DNA of 64,000 nt from Ottelia alismoides (GCA_037367405.1 JAZKJV010008883.1:186001-250000), one strand, 5' to 3'. Shown: positions 10,283-22,141, counted from the first letter of the stretch. Numbers and translations: made by a program. The notes: generated from the sequence alone by a model not told the origin.

Positions 10283-11555
10283 GTCATCAATAAAGACTAC
10301 TACAAAGTGATCTAAGAACTCCTTGAATACTCTATTCATGAGATCCATGAAAGCTGCTGGGGCATTTGTCAGTCCAAAAGGCATAACTAAGAATTCATAA
10401 TGCCCGTATCTAGTTTGAAAAGCTGTCTTGGGGATATCCGCATCTTTTATCTTCAACTGATGGTATCCAGATCTTAAGTCAATCTTGGAATACACAGTCG
10501 AACCCTATAACTTATCAAAAAGATCATCTATTGGCAGAGGATACTTGTTCTTTACGGTCTTCTTGTTTAGTTGTCTATAGTCAATGCACAACCGCATTGA
10601 CCCATCCTTTTTCCTAACAAATAAGACAGGTGCACCCCACGGTGAAGTACTAGGACGAATGAATCCTTTATCTAACAGTTATTGCAACTGTACTTTTAAC
10701 TCTCGTAACTCAGCTGGTGCCATCCTATATGGAGGGATAGAGATAGGATGAGTACCGGGTATGAGAGAGATTTCAAATTCAATCTCTCGTTCAGGTGGTA
10801 ATCTAGGTAGTTCCTCTGGAAATGCATCAGGAAACTCATACACTATAGGTATATCTTCCATCATTCTATCTGACCCTCATGTAGTGGTTACATAAACCTT
10901 GGCACCCTTGCTCTAACAACTGTTGTGCCTTCAATGTAGAGATATATTCGATATTATCATTGGATGTCTTTCCAATGAACTGGAACTCTATCGAGTTAGG
11001 AAGATGAAACGTTACTGTCTTCTGAAAACAATCAAGACATGCATGATGCCTTTCTAGCCAATCCATTCTTAGTATAAGATCAAAGTCCTCCATTTCTATT
11101 AGTAGTAGTGAAACATGTAACTGATGTCCCGCTATCACTACTATACAATTATCCAGGATTTCTCAGATTATAAATACTTGTCCTCCTGGTCCCTTGATCA
11201 GATAGGAATGTTGTACTTCTACTGGTATCTTACCCAAAGTGGGTACTAACCATCGAGCAATAAATGAATGTGATGCACCAGAATCAAATAAGGCATGTAC
11301 TGAAAAGCCATGAATAGTAACGATACCTCGTACGACTGTGCCTGAATTGTAGGCTTGTTCTTCAGTGATTGCATTTAGCTGGCCACTAGGAATAGGCAAG
11401 CTAGAACCCGCAACACTTTGTGGTGGTTGTTGTGTAGGAGATGCTCCTTGTGAGCCCCGACCTCTACTATGTCTTCCTTTGCGTGTTGCTCCATTGCTCG
11501 AGGTGGATGTTATACTGTTAATTGGGGTTGATTTAAACCCTGAACCTCTCAACTT
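10283..11555 (-). pseudogene. Protease and 5' half of reverse transcriptase of element T
   Basis: Order on the minus strand: protease active-site motif ALFDSGASHSFIA (Asp codon near 11285), substrate-flap region and MDWLERHHACLDC (about 11030-11080), linker with FPDAFPEELPRLPPERE (about 10780-10845), then reverse transcriptase with [21 protein letters not shown] (about 10570-10640), [24 protein letters not shown] and the catalytic F-I-D-D. The frame is broken by a stop after the first LQ of the RT (about 10680), one near 10505 and frame changes near 10866 and 11163. It ends abruptly at the LTR of G. Not functional. Confidence 0.9.
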
Positions 11556-12600
11556 CGGACAATCTTTCTTGATGTGGCCTTCCTGATGACAGTCAAAACA
11601 ACACATGCTCCTGTTTGAGCTGAAGAACCAGCCACAGAGGTGCTATCTCCTGCTGCTGAGTCGCGAGGATATAGTGGAAGTCTAGAGAAACCCTTCTTCT
11701 AGATAATTCCTGGCCCAAAATCTGTGGTGAGCTTATTTTAGACCCGGCTGGATGATAGAGACGATCTCTACGGTTATAATGTGCCTTGCTTCTGGATGGT
11801 CCACCATTAAAGTGGAAACTTCTTCTTTGGCGGTTTTCATCCCTCTCCATCTCAATATGAGAGGTGATGTCCACAGCTTCATCTACGGTTGTAGCTCTAA
11901 AACCAGCAAGCTTTTCTCGTAGATCTCCCTGAAGACCGCTAACGAATTTGGTAAGACACTCTTGTGGTGAAGCTTCTAGAGCTGGTGAGTAACATAGTAG
12001 CTCCGTAAAGTGGATATGATAATCTCATACGGTCTTAGAACCCTGATTCAGAGAAGCCAACTCTATCCTCTTTAATTCTTCCCAATGAGAGGGACAGAAG
12101 TGAGCTCGGAACCTCTCTTAAAAGATATCCCATGGAACATGATCTGTTAATTTCTTGGAAATTGCTCTCCACCATCGTCTTGCATAGTCTGATAGAGAGT
12201 AATCAGGAAAGTGCACCCAGGTGTCAACTGGTGCATGGATTATCCTCAACATCCTAGTAACATCATCGAGCCATAACTCAGCCTTGGCAGGTGTCTCTAC
12301 ACCTTTGAATCGAGGAATTTTTCCCTTTTGGTAATTATCTAGTAATGTTTGGTGTCTAAGAAGGGCCTTCTCCATTGCTCCTTCAGTCGGGGTAGGAGCA
12401 GACTCAGTTGTAGGATGGTAACTAGATTCTTCCTCAGAAAGATGGACAGAACCTTCAATCCTAGCATCCGCAGGCTTAGATGCCTCGGGTCTCTCAGCTT
12501 GTGCATTGAGTCTCTCCTCCAATGCTTGTTGCCTTTGCCCCATGTCTTGGATCATTTCCATCATGACCGCTAATTGTCTAGATATGTCTTGGTCTGCCAT
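11556..12600 (-). pseudogene. gag of element T
   Basis: It probably begins at the ATG at 12600 (MADQDISRQLAVMMEMIQDM), with a coiled-coil-like N terminus (QALEERLNAQ). The capsid-type region includes RFKGVETPAKAELWLDDVTR and YARRWWRAIS. In-frame stops follow near 12118 and 12030; the frame continues through a region ending in basic RRSFHFNGGPSRSKAHYNRR. The zinc knuckle CCFDCHQEGHIKKDC (11556-11606) is in a shifted frame. The likely role was a nucleocapsid precursor; this copy cannot make an intact protein. Confidence 0.85.
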
Positions 12601-12780
12601 GATCCTGGGATGAGTAAAGGTCAAAGGTCAGATCCTATAGGTCTTAGCATGATGTAACTAAGGGACAATGACTTGTGAATGGTACTACAGTCATTTATTA
12701 AGATCAAAGGATCTTAATACAACCTTAGTTTTCTAAATACCGCTCATAGTTGTTAATTACTAAATAAATTACTGGAGTAA

Positions 12781-12796
12781 CCAAGCTCTGATACCA
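12781..12796 (-). promoter_or_regulatory. tRNA-iMet primer-binding site of element T
   Basis: The minus strand reads TGGTATCAGAGCTTGG; the first 12 nt match the 3' end of initiator tRNA-Met, the usual chromovirus primer. It lies 3 nt inside the LTR end at 12800. The 180 bp between it and the gag start hold nothing recognisable. Confidence 0.92.
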
Positions 12797-14238
12797 ATCT
12801 GTCCCGACCCCGATTCCGAACCGTCGGATCCTTCCATATCCGGATCTGGTTACTCAGTAATAATTTATCCAGCAATCACAACTAACATTCAGAAACAAAT
12901 TGCAAATAAAAATACTCAGAAGAAAGTATTCAACACTTTTCCATTCACAAAATAAAGTTTACATGATCCATTGTCCCATTACAACCATTTACATGTACAT
13001 CAGCTGAAAGTAAATACACAGAAAGATTACTAATTACCTTACAAAGTAAAACTACTCTGGCTGGCTAGATTACTAAAGTCCTTCTTTGGCTCACCAACAC
13101 CTGTTGGGTTTTCCATAAATCATAAGATAAAAATTAGCGAATGCTAAATAACAAAGAAGAGAAAAGCAAACAAATTGTGTAATTTTCAAAACTTGTTATC
13201 ACCAAAAAGTTCCATCCCTTCTCATTAATTTAAGTCCTATTCTTTTTTCTATTCCACGTCAGGGATTAGTCCAGGGGAACCCCACCATTCTTGGACTCCG
13301 AAGCTGTGGACCCTTCAGGATTGGAGATTGTGTTGATCTTGGTAAGCTTATGATGCCGCACATCGCCTCAACCAATCCTCCAATACTACCCTGACAATCC
13401 TTTTTTTTACCAGGGTCTCAAACCCTCAGCCCGGAAAACAAATGAGCACATCGTCCTCGAGGACTCGGTTGCTTAAAACCTCAGGCTAACATTTATTCAT
13501 ATAACCTAGCGGCTTTAAAAACATATTATCGTGACCCAACCGCTATTGAACCACCCGTGCCTCCACATGGCACGACCACATCTTCCGTCGTTCAACCCGA
13601 AGATATTGGCTCCTGGTACCACGCGTTGCAAAACATTCATTTCGTGCACACTTATCATAACAGGACAACCATGTACCACCTAGGTAGGGAAACGCCAATA
13701 CGGGTTCCTTCCGACAAACCTACAGGTTGCATGCCCGACCTGTAGCTCTACTCCCAGTCATCCTTAACATGACACATGATTCTTTTCAGGATCCAACTCA
13801 AACCACATCAATTCACATGATGTAATTCTTTCGTTAAGTCTTCGATTTGCATAATCAACAACACTTAGTATAGACTCACATATATATTATTCATAAGCAT
13901 ATATACTCGTATTTATGCCTATTTTAACTCACAAACCTTAACTTTCAAAGCCAATACATCAATTTGTTGCTTAAACCTTATTTTCGTGGGAATCGCAAAG
14001 CAATTCTTCCGACTTTTTCAAAAAAAGCCAAAATTAGGGTTCTTCGTAGCAAATAACATAAAATCAAGAATTTCAAAATTGTGTATGAAAACCCAACAAC
14101 AAAAGGAAGGAATTCGTTACCTAATCGAGCTCTCTCTCGCGTATGCAGTGCTTTATCGTGTTTCGTTTTAAGAAAATATGATTTAAGGCTCCTGAAACGA
14201 TCGAATTTCATTTTCGTATCAAAAACGCTAAGAACGTG

Positions 14239-14303
14239 TGAAGAACGAATGAAGAACATGAAGAATGCGAAGAACACGAAGAACACGAAGAACGCCAAGA
14301 ACA
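14239..14303. repeat. GAAGAACRC short tandem repeat in the LTR of T
   Basis: Six to seven imperfect 9-nt units of the type GAAGAACAC follow one another. They create spurious basic ORFs (RRTRRTRRT, KNAKNTKNTKN) that are not genes. Confidence 0.85.
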
Positions 14304-14314
14304 TATTTTCTCTT

Positions 14315-14447
14315 GAAATTTCGGCAGAGCTTCCCCTTATACGGGGTGATATTTCTAGGAAAATTTCAGCAGAGTTTCCCTTTATATGGGGACATATTTC
14401 TCGGAAAATTTCAGCAGAGTTTCTCCTTATATAGGGACATATTTCAA
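14315..14447. repeat. 44-bp tandem repeat, three copies, in the LTR of T
   Basis: Units start near 14315, 14359 and 14403, each of the form GAAAATTTCAGCAGAGTTTC followed by CCTTATATGGGGACATATTTC. The first copy has more changes. Each unit carries an internal TATAT core; whether it acts as an enhancer is unknown. Confidence 0.88.
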
Positions 14448-14530
14448 AATAAAAATGAAAAGAGTTTCCTCTATAAAATCAATCATGAGGAAAACAACAA
14501 CAAAACTGAAAGAATATACTCAAACAACAA

Positions 14531-14807
14531 GAGATGAAGAATCGGTAGGCACCATGCATCTTAGGTGAGTGAATGTGTGACGAATCACAGTGTTCACTGA
14601 CGTGCATAGCCGCCCGCACCTAAGTAGGGTATTACACAGATTTCTCCATCAAAATAACTATAAAAGCATAAATGAAAGAATATAAACATAAGCGATGGAG
14701 AATAGGTAGACACCACACGTCTTAGATGAGTGAATGTGTGACGAATCACAAGGTTCACTGATGTGCATAGCCGCCCGCATCTAAGTAGGGTGTTACACAG
14801 ATTTCTC
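14531..14807. repeat. Direct repeat of about 117 bp, two copies, in the LTR of T
   Basis: Copies lie at about 14531-14647 and 14692-14807. Each contains GTGAGTGAATGTGTGACGAATCACA-type sequence (or a one-base variant) and GTGCATAGCCGCCCGCA, and ends TTACACAGATTTCTCC. They are separated by a short A-rich spacer. They differ at perhaps a tenth of sites by eye. Confidence 0.88.
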
Positions 14808-15061
14808 CTCGAATCACAACAGAAAATGAATCGGAAAGAAAGATGAATCAAGAACAAAACTTGGAAGAAAAGAGGATGAATTGAAAGCGTAGCTTACGAA
14901 GCAAACTAAGAGAGGATCATACCTTCCTCCTCCTCGTTCTCCCGGCAGCGCTTCGCTAGCGCTCTTTCCCCGCCTCCCACTCCTCCTCCCGACCTCTCAA
15001 CCCTAGCCCTTGGGTGGTGGTGGTATTGGAAATCGTAGAGAATGAATGGGTAGGGGGGGTC

Positions 15062-15070
15062 GATTTATAG
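15062..15070 (-). promoter_or_regulatory. TATA box of the LTR of T
   Basis: The minus strand reads CCTATAAAT, about 475 bp into the LTR from its outer end, where a U3 promoter is expected. It is followed downstream by a GC-rich stretch with pyrimidine-rich leader sequence. Confidence 0.6.
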
Positions 15071-15603
15071 GCTCCAGAAAACCACTAACCATGGTTAGAA
15101 AACCATGGTTTAGACCTTATTCTTGGTTTAGCGACCCATGGTTTTGGCCAAAACTTATCTCAAACTTGGGGCTTAAGTCAGAACATTCCAGATGATTCTA
15201 GATTCGTTAATGATGCTTAATTAACACTAATCGTGATTAACTTTCACTAATCGCGATTTAACTTTTGCAGCTTACGCTTCTCTTTTGCTAACTATTGATT
15301 AGTGTTTGCTAATGATCATTAGCGGTTTTCAATCCGTCATTAGTTTCTTTAATCACACTTAATTAGTCTTAATGACAGTCATTATGGGTTAATGACGTCT
15401 TAACCCTCCTTCTCTTTCTTCCGAAAATCATAACAAATTGAAACGAAGTCCGATTCACACGAAACAAATTCCGTTGGTTTTCTCTTGACGAGCCGGATCT
15501 TATTATACAGGATCCTAGATGTGCTAAGTTCAAGGTTTTACACATTCTGACCATGGCCATTGCCTAGGCCATTAATCACTGTCCACGCATTAGGAAGGGG
15601 AAC

Positions 15604-16026
15604 ATGGTTACACCTCTTATGAGATACACCATTTCTGACCATCCTTGTGATCATACTCTCCTTGAAGGTGGTGCGTCGATTAATATAATACCCTTCTCAT
15701 TTGTACAATATTTTCATCTAGGGCCTCTCAAGAAGAACAGGATGATTTTCCAATTTGTTGATGGATCCATAAAGAAACCGAAGGGTGTTCTAGAGAACGT
15801 TGTCATTCAGATTTAGGGCATGAGCTTCACTGTTGTCTTTGTTGTATTTCCCATGGAGACCTCCACCCATGTGGGATATCCTCCGATCATCGTGGGACAT
15901 CCTTTCCTTGCCTCGACGAGGGTTGTTATTGATTATGGATATGGAGAGATTTGCTTTCATTATGCCCGAGGACTATGACCTATCAATCACATGCTTATAT
16001 CCAAAAAACAAAGATCCCTTCATATA
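15604..16026 (+). pseudogene. Athila protease fragment (element I)
   Basis: Reading frames give LEGGASINIIPFSF, FVDGSIKKPKGVLENV, a stop, then (another frame) ETSTHVGYPPIIVGHPFLAS, matching the Athila aspartic protease in C and A. The active-site D-x-G-S is replaced by E-G-G-A-S, and at least one stop and one frame change interrupt it. It is a different, diverged copy from the protease of A at 22.7 kb. It is bounded on the left by the Tekay LTR and on the right, within about 80 bp, by LTR sequence of A. No gag or reverse transcriptase accompanies it. Confidence 0.8.
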
Positions 16027-16099
16027 GTCTCTTTTCCAACACTTCATGGGCCTTCCCCGCCCTCTCTTAGTCGGCTCAACATCCCAACACTTGCATCTC

Positions 16100-18168
16100 C
16101 TAACTGGTGCATCCGTTTATCTTCTTTGCAAATGACCAAACCATCTTAAGTGATTTCTTCATCTTCTGTAGAGCACTTATGCCCGGACCTTACACCCGAT
16201 CGACCGCCCATCTCGACTTAAAACACATCCCGCATGCTTCGCCCTTCGCTTCTCCATTTTACCCCACACCCAAATCATCGACCCAATCATCAAATTGGGT
16301 CAAATCTCAGGCCCGTTCCTTCACCCTATGTAGGACCTGACCCATACACGTTCCCCCCATCATTTGGTGCTTCTAACCCTTTGTCGGAGTCCCATCTCTG
16401 AGAGAAACTCTTATGCAAGACCAGAATCGAAGACAACCTCATCCGAAGGTCATTTTGCACATGCATGACAGTTCCAGGGAGCTCTATGATCCCCTGCCTC
16501 TTTAGGACTCATTTCAAAGTCCTGGACCCTATTGAGTGCACCAACAATTTCGAACAACCATCAAAAACGTTCTCCCCATCTGAGCAGCCTTGGAGGATGT
16601 TGGGAGACTATGCAATTGCCGTCCAAAACTTGCCGGAGGCGAGTTCTTCTTCAGTTCTTCTTGATGTCTCCCCGACCATTGGATCAGGGGGCCTCCCAGT
16701 TCTAATCTCGTGCGTCCATTTTGGGAGCCTCCCTGATCGTCTGATCTACTAAGGATTGATCCCCAGTTACTCAACGCCGAAGCGGTACCAGCAGATTGGA
16801 GCCGTCCATCATAAGTGGATCATTCTCAGCCACCTGTTCGCGTCGAGCCATAGTTGTAAGATCCAGAAGAACGCCACATGTCGTTCCCCTTTATGAGGGT
16901 ATATTTCACTCTTGTTGTCGCCTTTTATCTTATTTCTCTTTAGTTTACTAATTGTAATAATAAGTTCAAAACTTTTTACAGTAACGACATCATACTTTAT
17001 TTATTTGCATATTAGTCCAGCTGGATTGAGTTCACGTGCATCCACATGTGTTTTTGTAGCTTAATTGCAGCTTTTGTCGTGAACTATTTCATGGTTATTG
17101 AATGAACTGAACTTTTGAGTTATTTCATTTATGCCCTTGTGCGTATTGTGTCACATGTAGTGCCTGATTTGCCTAGATATTTTACACAATGGCCCTTATA
17201 CTTAAACTATTTGTTATCCAGTAGGCCCTAAAACTTGAAATATTTGCATATACGTCCATGCTTCACAGTTTTTAATTGTTGTCTCTTATTATTCATAATA
17301 AATTGGATTTTGCCCCTAAAAGTTATATAAAAATGCCCTGTAGCTCCTACTAACTTGTTATTTGAGAGGTGATTTTTGTGTGACATTTTCTTATATTTTT
17401 CTATTACTAAAAATTTAAAAACAATAGAAAAAGTGTGTGTTTATCTTAGAAAATCTATAAAAAATTCGAAAAACCTTTCAAACATTCTATAAAAATTGCT
17501 ATAGTTATATTTTATCCTATTTTAGCTCCTATATAAATTTTGCTTGAAAATATTTTATAATAACCTAAAAAATTATAGAAGGCTCAAAAACTTATAAAAA
17601 TCATATAAAAATCAACAAAAATTCAAGAAATTGCATTTTAAGTTCTTGTTTGTAGATATTTCTTCATAATGTTTGATAAAAATCACTTCTAGAAGTTTTG
17701 AGCTTGTATTTTATTTTTAATTTGAAAAACACTTCTGGCTGCACATTGTTTGCTTATTTTCACACTTTTTGATTTTCAGAAAATTACAAAAACATTTGAA
17801 AAATTAACCCAAAATATTTATAAAAATTATAAAATTTGAAAGACCCTAAATATTTTTACTATATTTTTCACCTTTGTTCTTATTTTTCCTTCTTTAGAAA
17901 ATAAAAAAAATTTCAAAACTAAAACCCGCTAAAAAGATAATAAAAATTCTTTGATTTTCTAAATCACCTACTTAGTTTCTAATTATGCTCCTTGAGTTCG
18001 ATCCTGGTCACTATACTAGGTTAATAAAAGTAGCTCTGCCACTTGTGTGAATTGCTTGATTTTCTTAGTAGTTAAAATAATTTTTTTCTCGTTCATAGAT
18101 TTGGTTAATTTGGAACAACAACACTTGCTTAATTAATTCCATCTGAGTTAGCTGAAATCGTGTCATCA
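16100..18168 (+). repeat. 5' LTR of element A, 3' part only
   Basis: From about 16150 to 18168 it matches 55680-58124 (the 3' LTR of A) in order, with many substitutions and without the MITE. It ends GTGTCATCA, followed after 3 nt by a primer site. The matching LTR is 3820 bp, so over 1.3 kb (U3 and the TATA box) is missing; the exact left limit of homology, between 16030 and 16150, needs an alignment. ORFs inside are not supported as genes. Confidence 0.85.
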
Positions 18169-18171
18169 GAA

Positions 18172-18189
18172 TGGCGTTGTTGCCATGGA
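18172..18189 (+). promoter_or_regulatory. Decayed tRNA-Asp primer-binding site of element A
   Basis: TGGCGTTGTTGCCATGGA differs from the site of G by a few transitions (C to T and G to A), as expected from methyl-cytosine decay. It lies 3 nt after the LTR end TCATCA. Confidence 0.85.
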
Positions 18190-19610
18190 GACGAGTAAGT
18201 CTTAGTATTTTCGTCTGCTTATTTTCTATTCTATTTGTTGCTATCTGTTATAATTGTTTCTGACCCAACTTCTATTTCACTTTTAGTGCAAGGGATTGTT
18301 GGAGCACAGCTAGGTCAGCTTTGAGAGCCCAGTACCCGAGGAGGAGCATGAGGCAGTTATATAGGATAGATTTTATTTAGCATTTATTTTTGTAGAAAAA
18401 CTTGTAATATTTGGGAGAAACTTGTCGGACACTCATGTTATTCGGGGTCTGTTTCGTCGAGTTTCGGTGCACTCAGGGGACCTCATCAGATTTTTCGTGT
18501 TATCGCATTTATTTTTATTTATTTTCTGAGGTTTTACCCTTTATACTAGGATTTTTATATTATTGAGGTCGGTAGAGATTAAGGTCTAAACACCCTAATA
18601 AGAATATCTGCATCCATAGATAATGATTGGACTTAGTCAAAATAAAAAGGATAATTTATTTGGATTAGAGACCGCGTGCCACGAGAGGTCGTATACAACG
18701 CGGGCAGAACCTACAGTGGTGGTCACTAATCGGCATCTAAGATCGGGCTCAGGTCTCTCTTCTGAATAATTAGTTAACAGATCTTCCCATTAATAGAAGT
18801 TACTGTCTTAGGGAGATTTCCTTGTGCATCATTTAGATTAGTTTTAATTCTATCTTTCAATTATGCACATATCACTTTTCATGTAGACTGTTGGAGCAAG
18901 GTACGCATTCTAACCCTACATGCATCATTGATTTTTATCGTGCATCGACTTTTCTGTCTTCCTCCTCCTGATTTTCTGGACTTAGAGTAAAAAGAAAATC
19001 AAAAAATTTGTTAGACATTGTATTATTCAGAAACATGCCTGAGAACAGATAACAAATAAAATCAATAATGCTAAGCAAACTTCACCTAAAACTGAGCTTA
19101 AGAACCAAAAATCTTATTTTGGGGATAGTAACCCCCTCCTTGTCTGATTTTATCTACTGAGAGTTGAGCGATCACACACTAGGATAGATCCACCCTTGGG
19201 CTTTCTTCAAACTACCAGTTCTATAAAAACGATTAGCTATTCTCCAGTGAGGATATAAGGGTAGCCGGTAATCAGTTCGTACTTTCTTAGCAGAGTGGGT
19301 GGATTAGAGGATAATGCGTAAGGCTCTGTACTCAAGTAACGGGTAGTTGGAAACTATACGTACTTACACCTATACTGATTGGAAATAGGCGCAACTAGTT
19401 GTAAGAATCCGGGCCAGTTCCAGGGAGAATCAGGCAACCAACAACTTGCTAACTTGCTCTGTAAGATTGGATTATCACCATAATAAAAATTGACAAGATA
19501 AACGATCGAGATATCATGATTATCACAAGTGTTGAGTTGGTGAAATTGGGGGTTTGATTTCTTATCTTGTTTGCAATCCAAATCTACTCTTCATAAATCC
19601 CCACATCACG
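18190..19610 (+). other. 5' leader of element A
   Basis: No gene is seen. Blocks shared with the leaders of C and G include GTAACCCCCTCCTTGTCTG (about 19127-19145), GGTAATCAGTTCGTACTT-type sequence, and TTGAGTTGGTGAAATTGGGG (about 19533-19552), the counterpart of the candidate splice-donor block, here with AG changed to TG. Confidence 0.7.
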
Positions 19611-19841
19611 ATGTTGGGTAGGAGGTCTTTTAGGCTACCTCTGGTAGCATCGCTTCACAACACTCCTGTCTATTCATCTAGGGCAGCTTCAGAGAGCTCA
19701 GACCTGCTCTCTAAACCTAAATTCACTTCCACCTTGTTACCCCTTGACCACCATTCTTTCACTCTGGAGGTACAACCAGATAGGCCAGCACAGATCTATG
19801 TTCATTTGACAACACTTGATCTAGGATCTTTTGCCTTTTAG
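19611..19841 (+). CDS. Small ORF (76 aa) upstream of gag in element A
   Basis: MLGRRSFRLPLVASLHNT to LDLGSFAF, ending 11 nt before the gag ATG at 19853. It aligns end to end with the 77-codon ORF of C (38411-38644): both start M-GRRS-R-PL-ASL, share a SK(P)xF...LPLDH-like core and end GSFAF. It is still open although the gag next to it has many stops. No known domain; basic, Ser/Leu-rich, no clear membrane segment. It could be a leader peptide gene affecting gag translation or a short structural protein. The similarity is visible; the function is not. Confidence 0.6.
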   Translation: MLGRRSFRLPLVASLHNTPVYSSRAASESSDLLSKPKFTSTLLPLDHHSFTLEVQPDRPAQIYVHLTTLDLGSFAF

Positions 19842-19852
19842 AGACCGAATAG

Positions 19853-22141
19853 ATGGCTAGTGAAAACAAAACCGATGAGCAGCCACATACCTCTTCATTC
19901 ATATTAGACCAGGACACCATCAACAATACCCCCTTAACATCTCTGGAGACTATGCAGAGATAGATTAGAGACTAGGGGATATTCATGACATAAGTAAGGA
20001 GGGAGATGAACCAGATGAGAGATGGGAGAGAAGATGCGAGAGACGGCAGACCAACCAGTGGAGGAGGAGGAGTTATACCAGAGGACCGAGCAGATGTCGT
20101 GGCTGATGCGAGACCAACATGTACCATGAGGCAGTTGCACAATCCTGGTGCAACTCTTACACACAGATGGATCCAGCTGGCCGCTATCCTTGGCGACTTC
20201 GAGCTTCGACCTCAGACTATTCAGCTATTGCCCAAGTTCTATGGGCGTGCCACCGAGGAGCCCCATCTTCACATGCAGGAGTTCGAGATGATCTGCAGCA
20301 CCGTCCACAACATGCTGGTGGATGAGGACTCTGTCACGTTGATAGCCTTCCCATGTTCCTTGGTCGACAGAGTAGCCTATTGGCTGAAACATTGGGGTAG
20401 GTTGTCACCACCTGGGAGCAACTAAGGACCATATATATGAACAACTATTATCCACTCGGTCGAACAAATGCAGCTTGATCTGTGAACAACAATTTCTCCA
20501 TGATCCCCAATAAACAATTCCATGAGGCTTGGGATCGCTTCCGAGAGCTCACCGACAGGTCTCCCCATCATGACATCAGCAATCCTAGTTTTGTCCAGAG
20601 TTTCTTTTTTGGGATAACACCTGAGCTGTAGGGGCTAATGAACATCTCGTGTGGAGGTTCCTACTTTGCCAAGGATGAAGACTAGGTTTGGTCCATCTAT
20701 GAGGAGATGGCTGAAAATTACACTGTGATGTCCCAGACCCGAGTCTACACTCAAGGGAAGCCTCCCCATCAGGAAACATCATATCAGAGAATAGCACGTA
20801 TTGAGGCTAGCCTTTCTTTAACTTCTGCGGTGACAACACTAGTAGAGTCTTCAACTGTCGACATGGGAACTATTAGCCAGAAGCTGGACTGGATGGAGAT
20901 TATTGAAAAGAAGCCGTGCAGGGGCCTGGATAAGCTCAACAAGATCGATGAGCTGGCCCAAACTTTAAGTGACCTAAAGACTCATATCTTGTGCCTCCAA
21001 GAGGCACAAATAACTTGGCATCCAAGGTCTAGGTTATATGCGATCTAGGGAGCAGTTCATCACAGTCCTCCACCTCATATCGACAGGTTCACCATATTCA
21101 GGCGGATGCCTTTCAGTCACTCCTACAGTACCAGTTGCCACCACCACCTCCTTCAGACACCCAAATGGTGGTGTACCATCTAGATTAGCCCTTGGAATCC
21201 CTTCCCCCCCTCCAGTTATCAAGTAGACAGAGCTGTTGCGAGATTTTACACTCCTAGTACCAACAACAACCCTGGATCTGTCACGACCACCCATGCTTCC
21301 AATGGTCTACTGGAGGTGCTCAGTCCCAGCAGCAGCCTCCGGTACAGTCAGGGCAAGGAGCCCAACAACAACAGCCCCAGTACTACCAATAACAATATCA
21401 TGGTACTCCACCCCAGTATCAGGGTCAATAGTGGAGGCAACAACCTCATTCTTAGTATCCACAGTCTCCCCCTCACTCATACCACCAGCAACAACAGAGA
21501 CATCCTCATTCCAGGCAACTGATCTGATTCTCATGCACACTCATATGAGAACCCAACACTCGACAATCTCGCCCGCATGCTTTCTGAGCAGCAAACCACA
21601 TTCCATTGGGAAAATGGATGAATTCTGGCAGGATATGAGGGAAATAATCAATGACAAGGCCACCATACCTATGCAGATTGAGCCCAACCCGAACAATCTG
21701 AAAAGAAAGTCTGAGCAGGTATAGTTCACAGAGACCACCACTCCTAGTGAAGTATTAGAAGATATTCATTATTTATTTGATGCTGATTTTGTGACACCTA
21801 GGAGAGATAGGAAGCCAGCCGGCGACGACTCATCTAGGCGACATACCGATGTCAAGTCTAGAGCGCCAGATGGAGTTGAAAGTAGTGCAGATGCCACTAA
21901 TAATGATGGTGGTGCTGAATCCACCAAGGATGATGATCCCGACGACGGTCTTGATGTGGTCATATCTCCTGATGCCACAAACGCCGGTGCTGATGCACTC
22001 AAGTTTCCAGATGTTTGGCCAGAGTGTGGTGCTGATACCGTCATATTAGATGTTATCGGTGGTACTGACGCCACCAAGAGTCCATTTGTGTTGACTTCCT
22101 TTCATGTAATGAGAAAATACAAAAAAATGGAAAAATCTTGA
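19853..22141 (+). pseudogene. gag and acidic linker of element A
   Basis: It starts MASENKTDEQPHTSSFILDQ, parallel to the C gag start. Athila-type capsid motifs follow: LLPKFYGRATEEPHLHMQEF, DRVAYWLKHW, FHEAWDRFRELTDRSPHHD and EEMAENYTVMSQTRVYTQG. A coiled-coil-like stretch (about 20870-21000) precedes a Pro/Gln-type region. The linker (21600-22141) contains MDEFWQDMREIINDKATIP, then repeated D-A-T-rich acidic units. In-frame stops begin within 40 codons of the start and several are CAG or CAA changed to TAG or TAA. The family role is virus-like-particle capsid; this copy is dead. Confidence 0.88.

Larger units (their letters stand above)
10283..15542 (-). mobile_element. Element T: Tekay/Del-like chromovirus, 5' portion, cut by the insertion of G
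   Basis: Read on the minus strand: 5' LTR (12800-15542), tRNA-iMet primer site (12781-12796), gag, CCHC knuckle, protease and the first part of reverse transcriptase, ending at 10283 where G begins. The remaining pol and 3' LTR must lie left of the window. The domain style ([35 protein letters not shown], gag WLDDVTRMLR) is that of the Tekay/Del branch of Ty3/gypsy chromoviruses. Several in-frame stops and frame changes show it is dead. Confidence 0.88.
12800..15542 (-). repeat. 5' LTR of element T (about 2.74 kb)
   Basis: The plus strand begins TGTCCCGACC next to the primer site. The outer end is placed at GGTTTTACA (15542), giving TGTAAAACC on the minus strand; it could be 2 bp further out. 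No second copy is in the window, so the outer end is by motif only. A TATA box lies at 15062-15070, and several tandem repeats lie in its downstream part (14239-14807). Confidence 0.75.
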
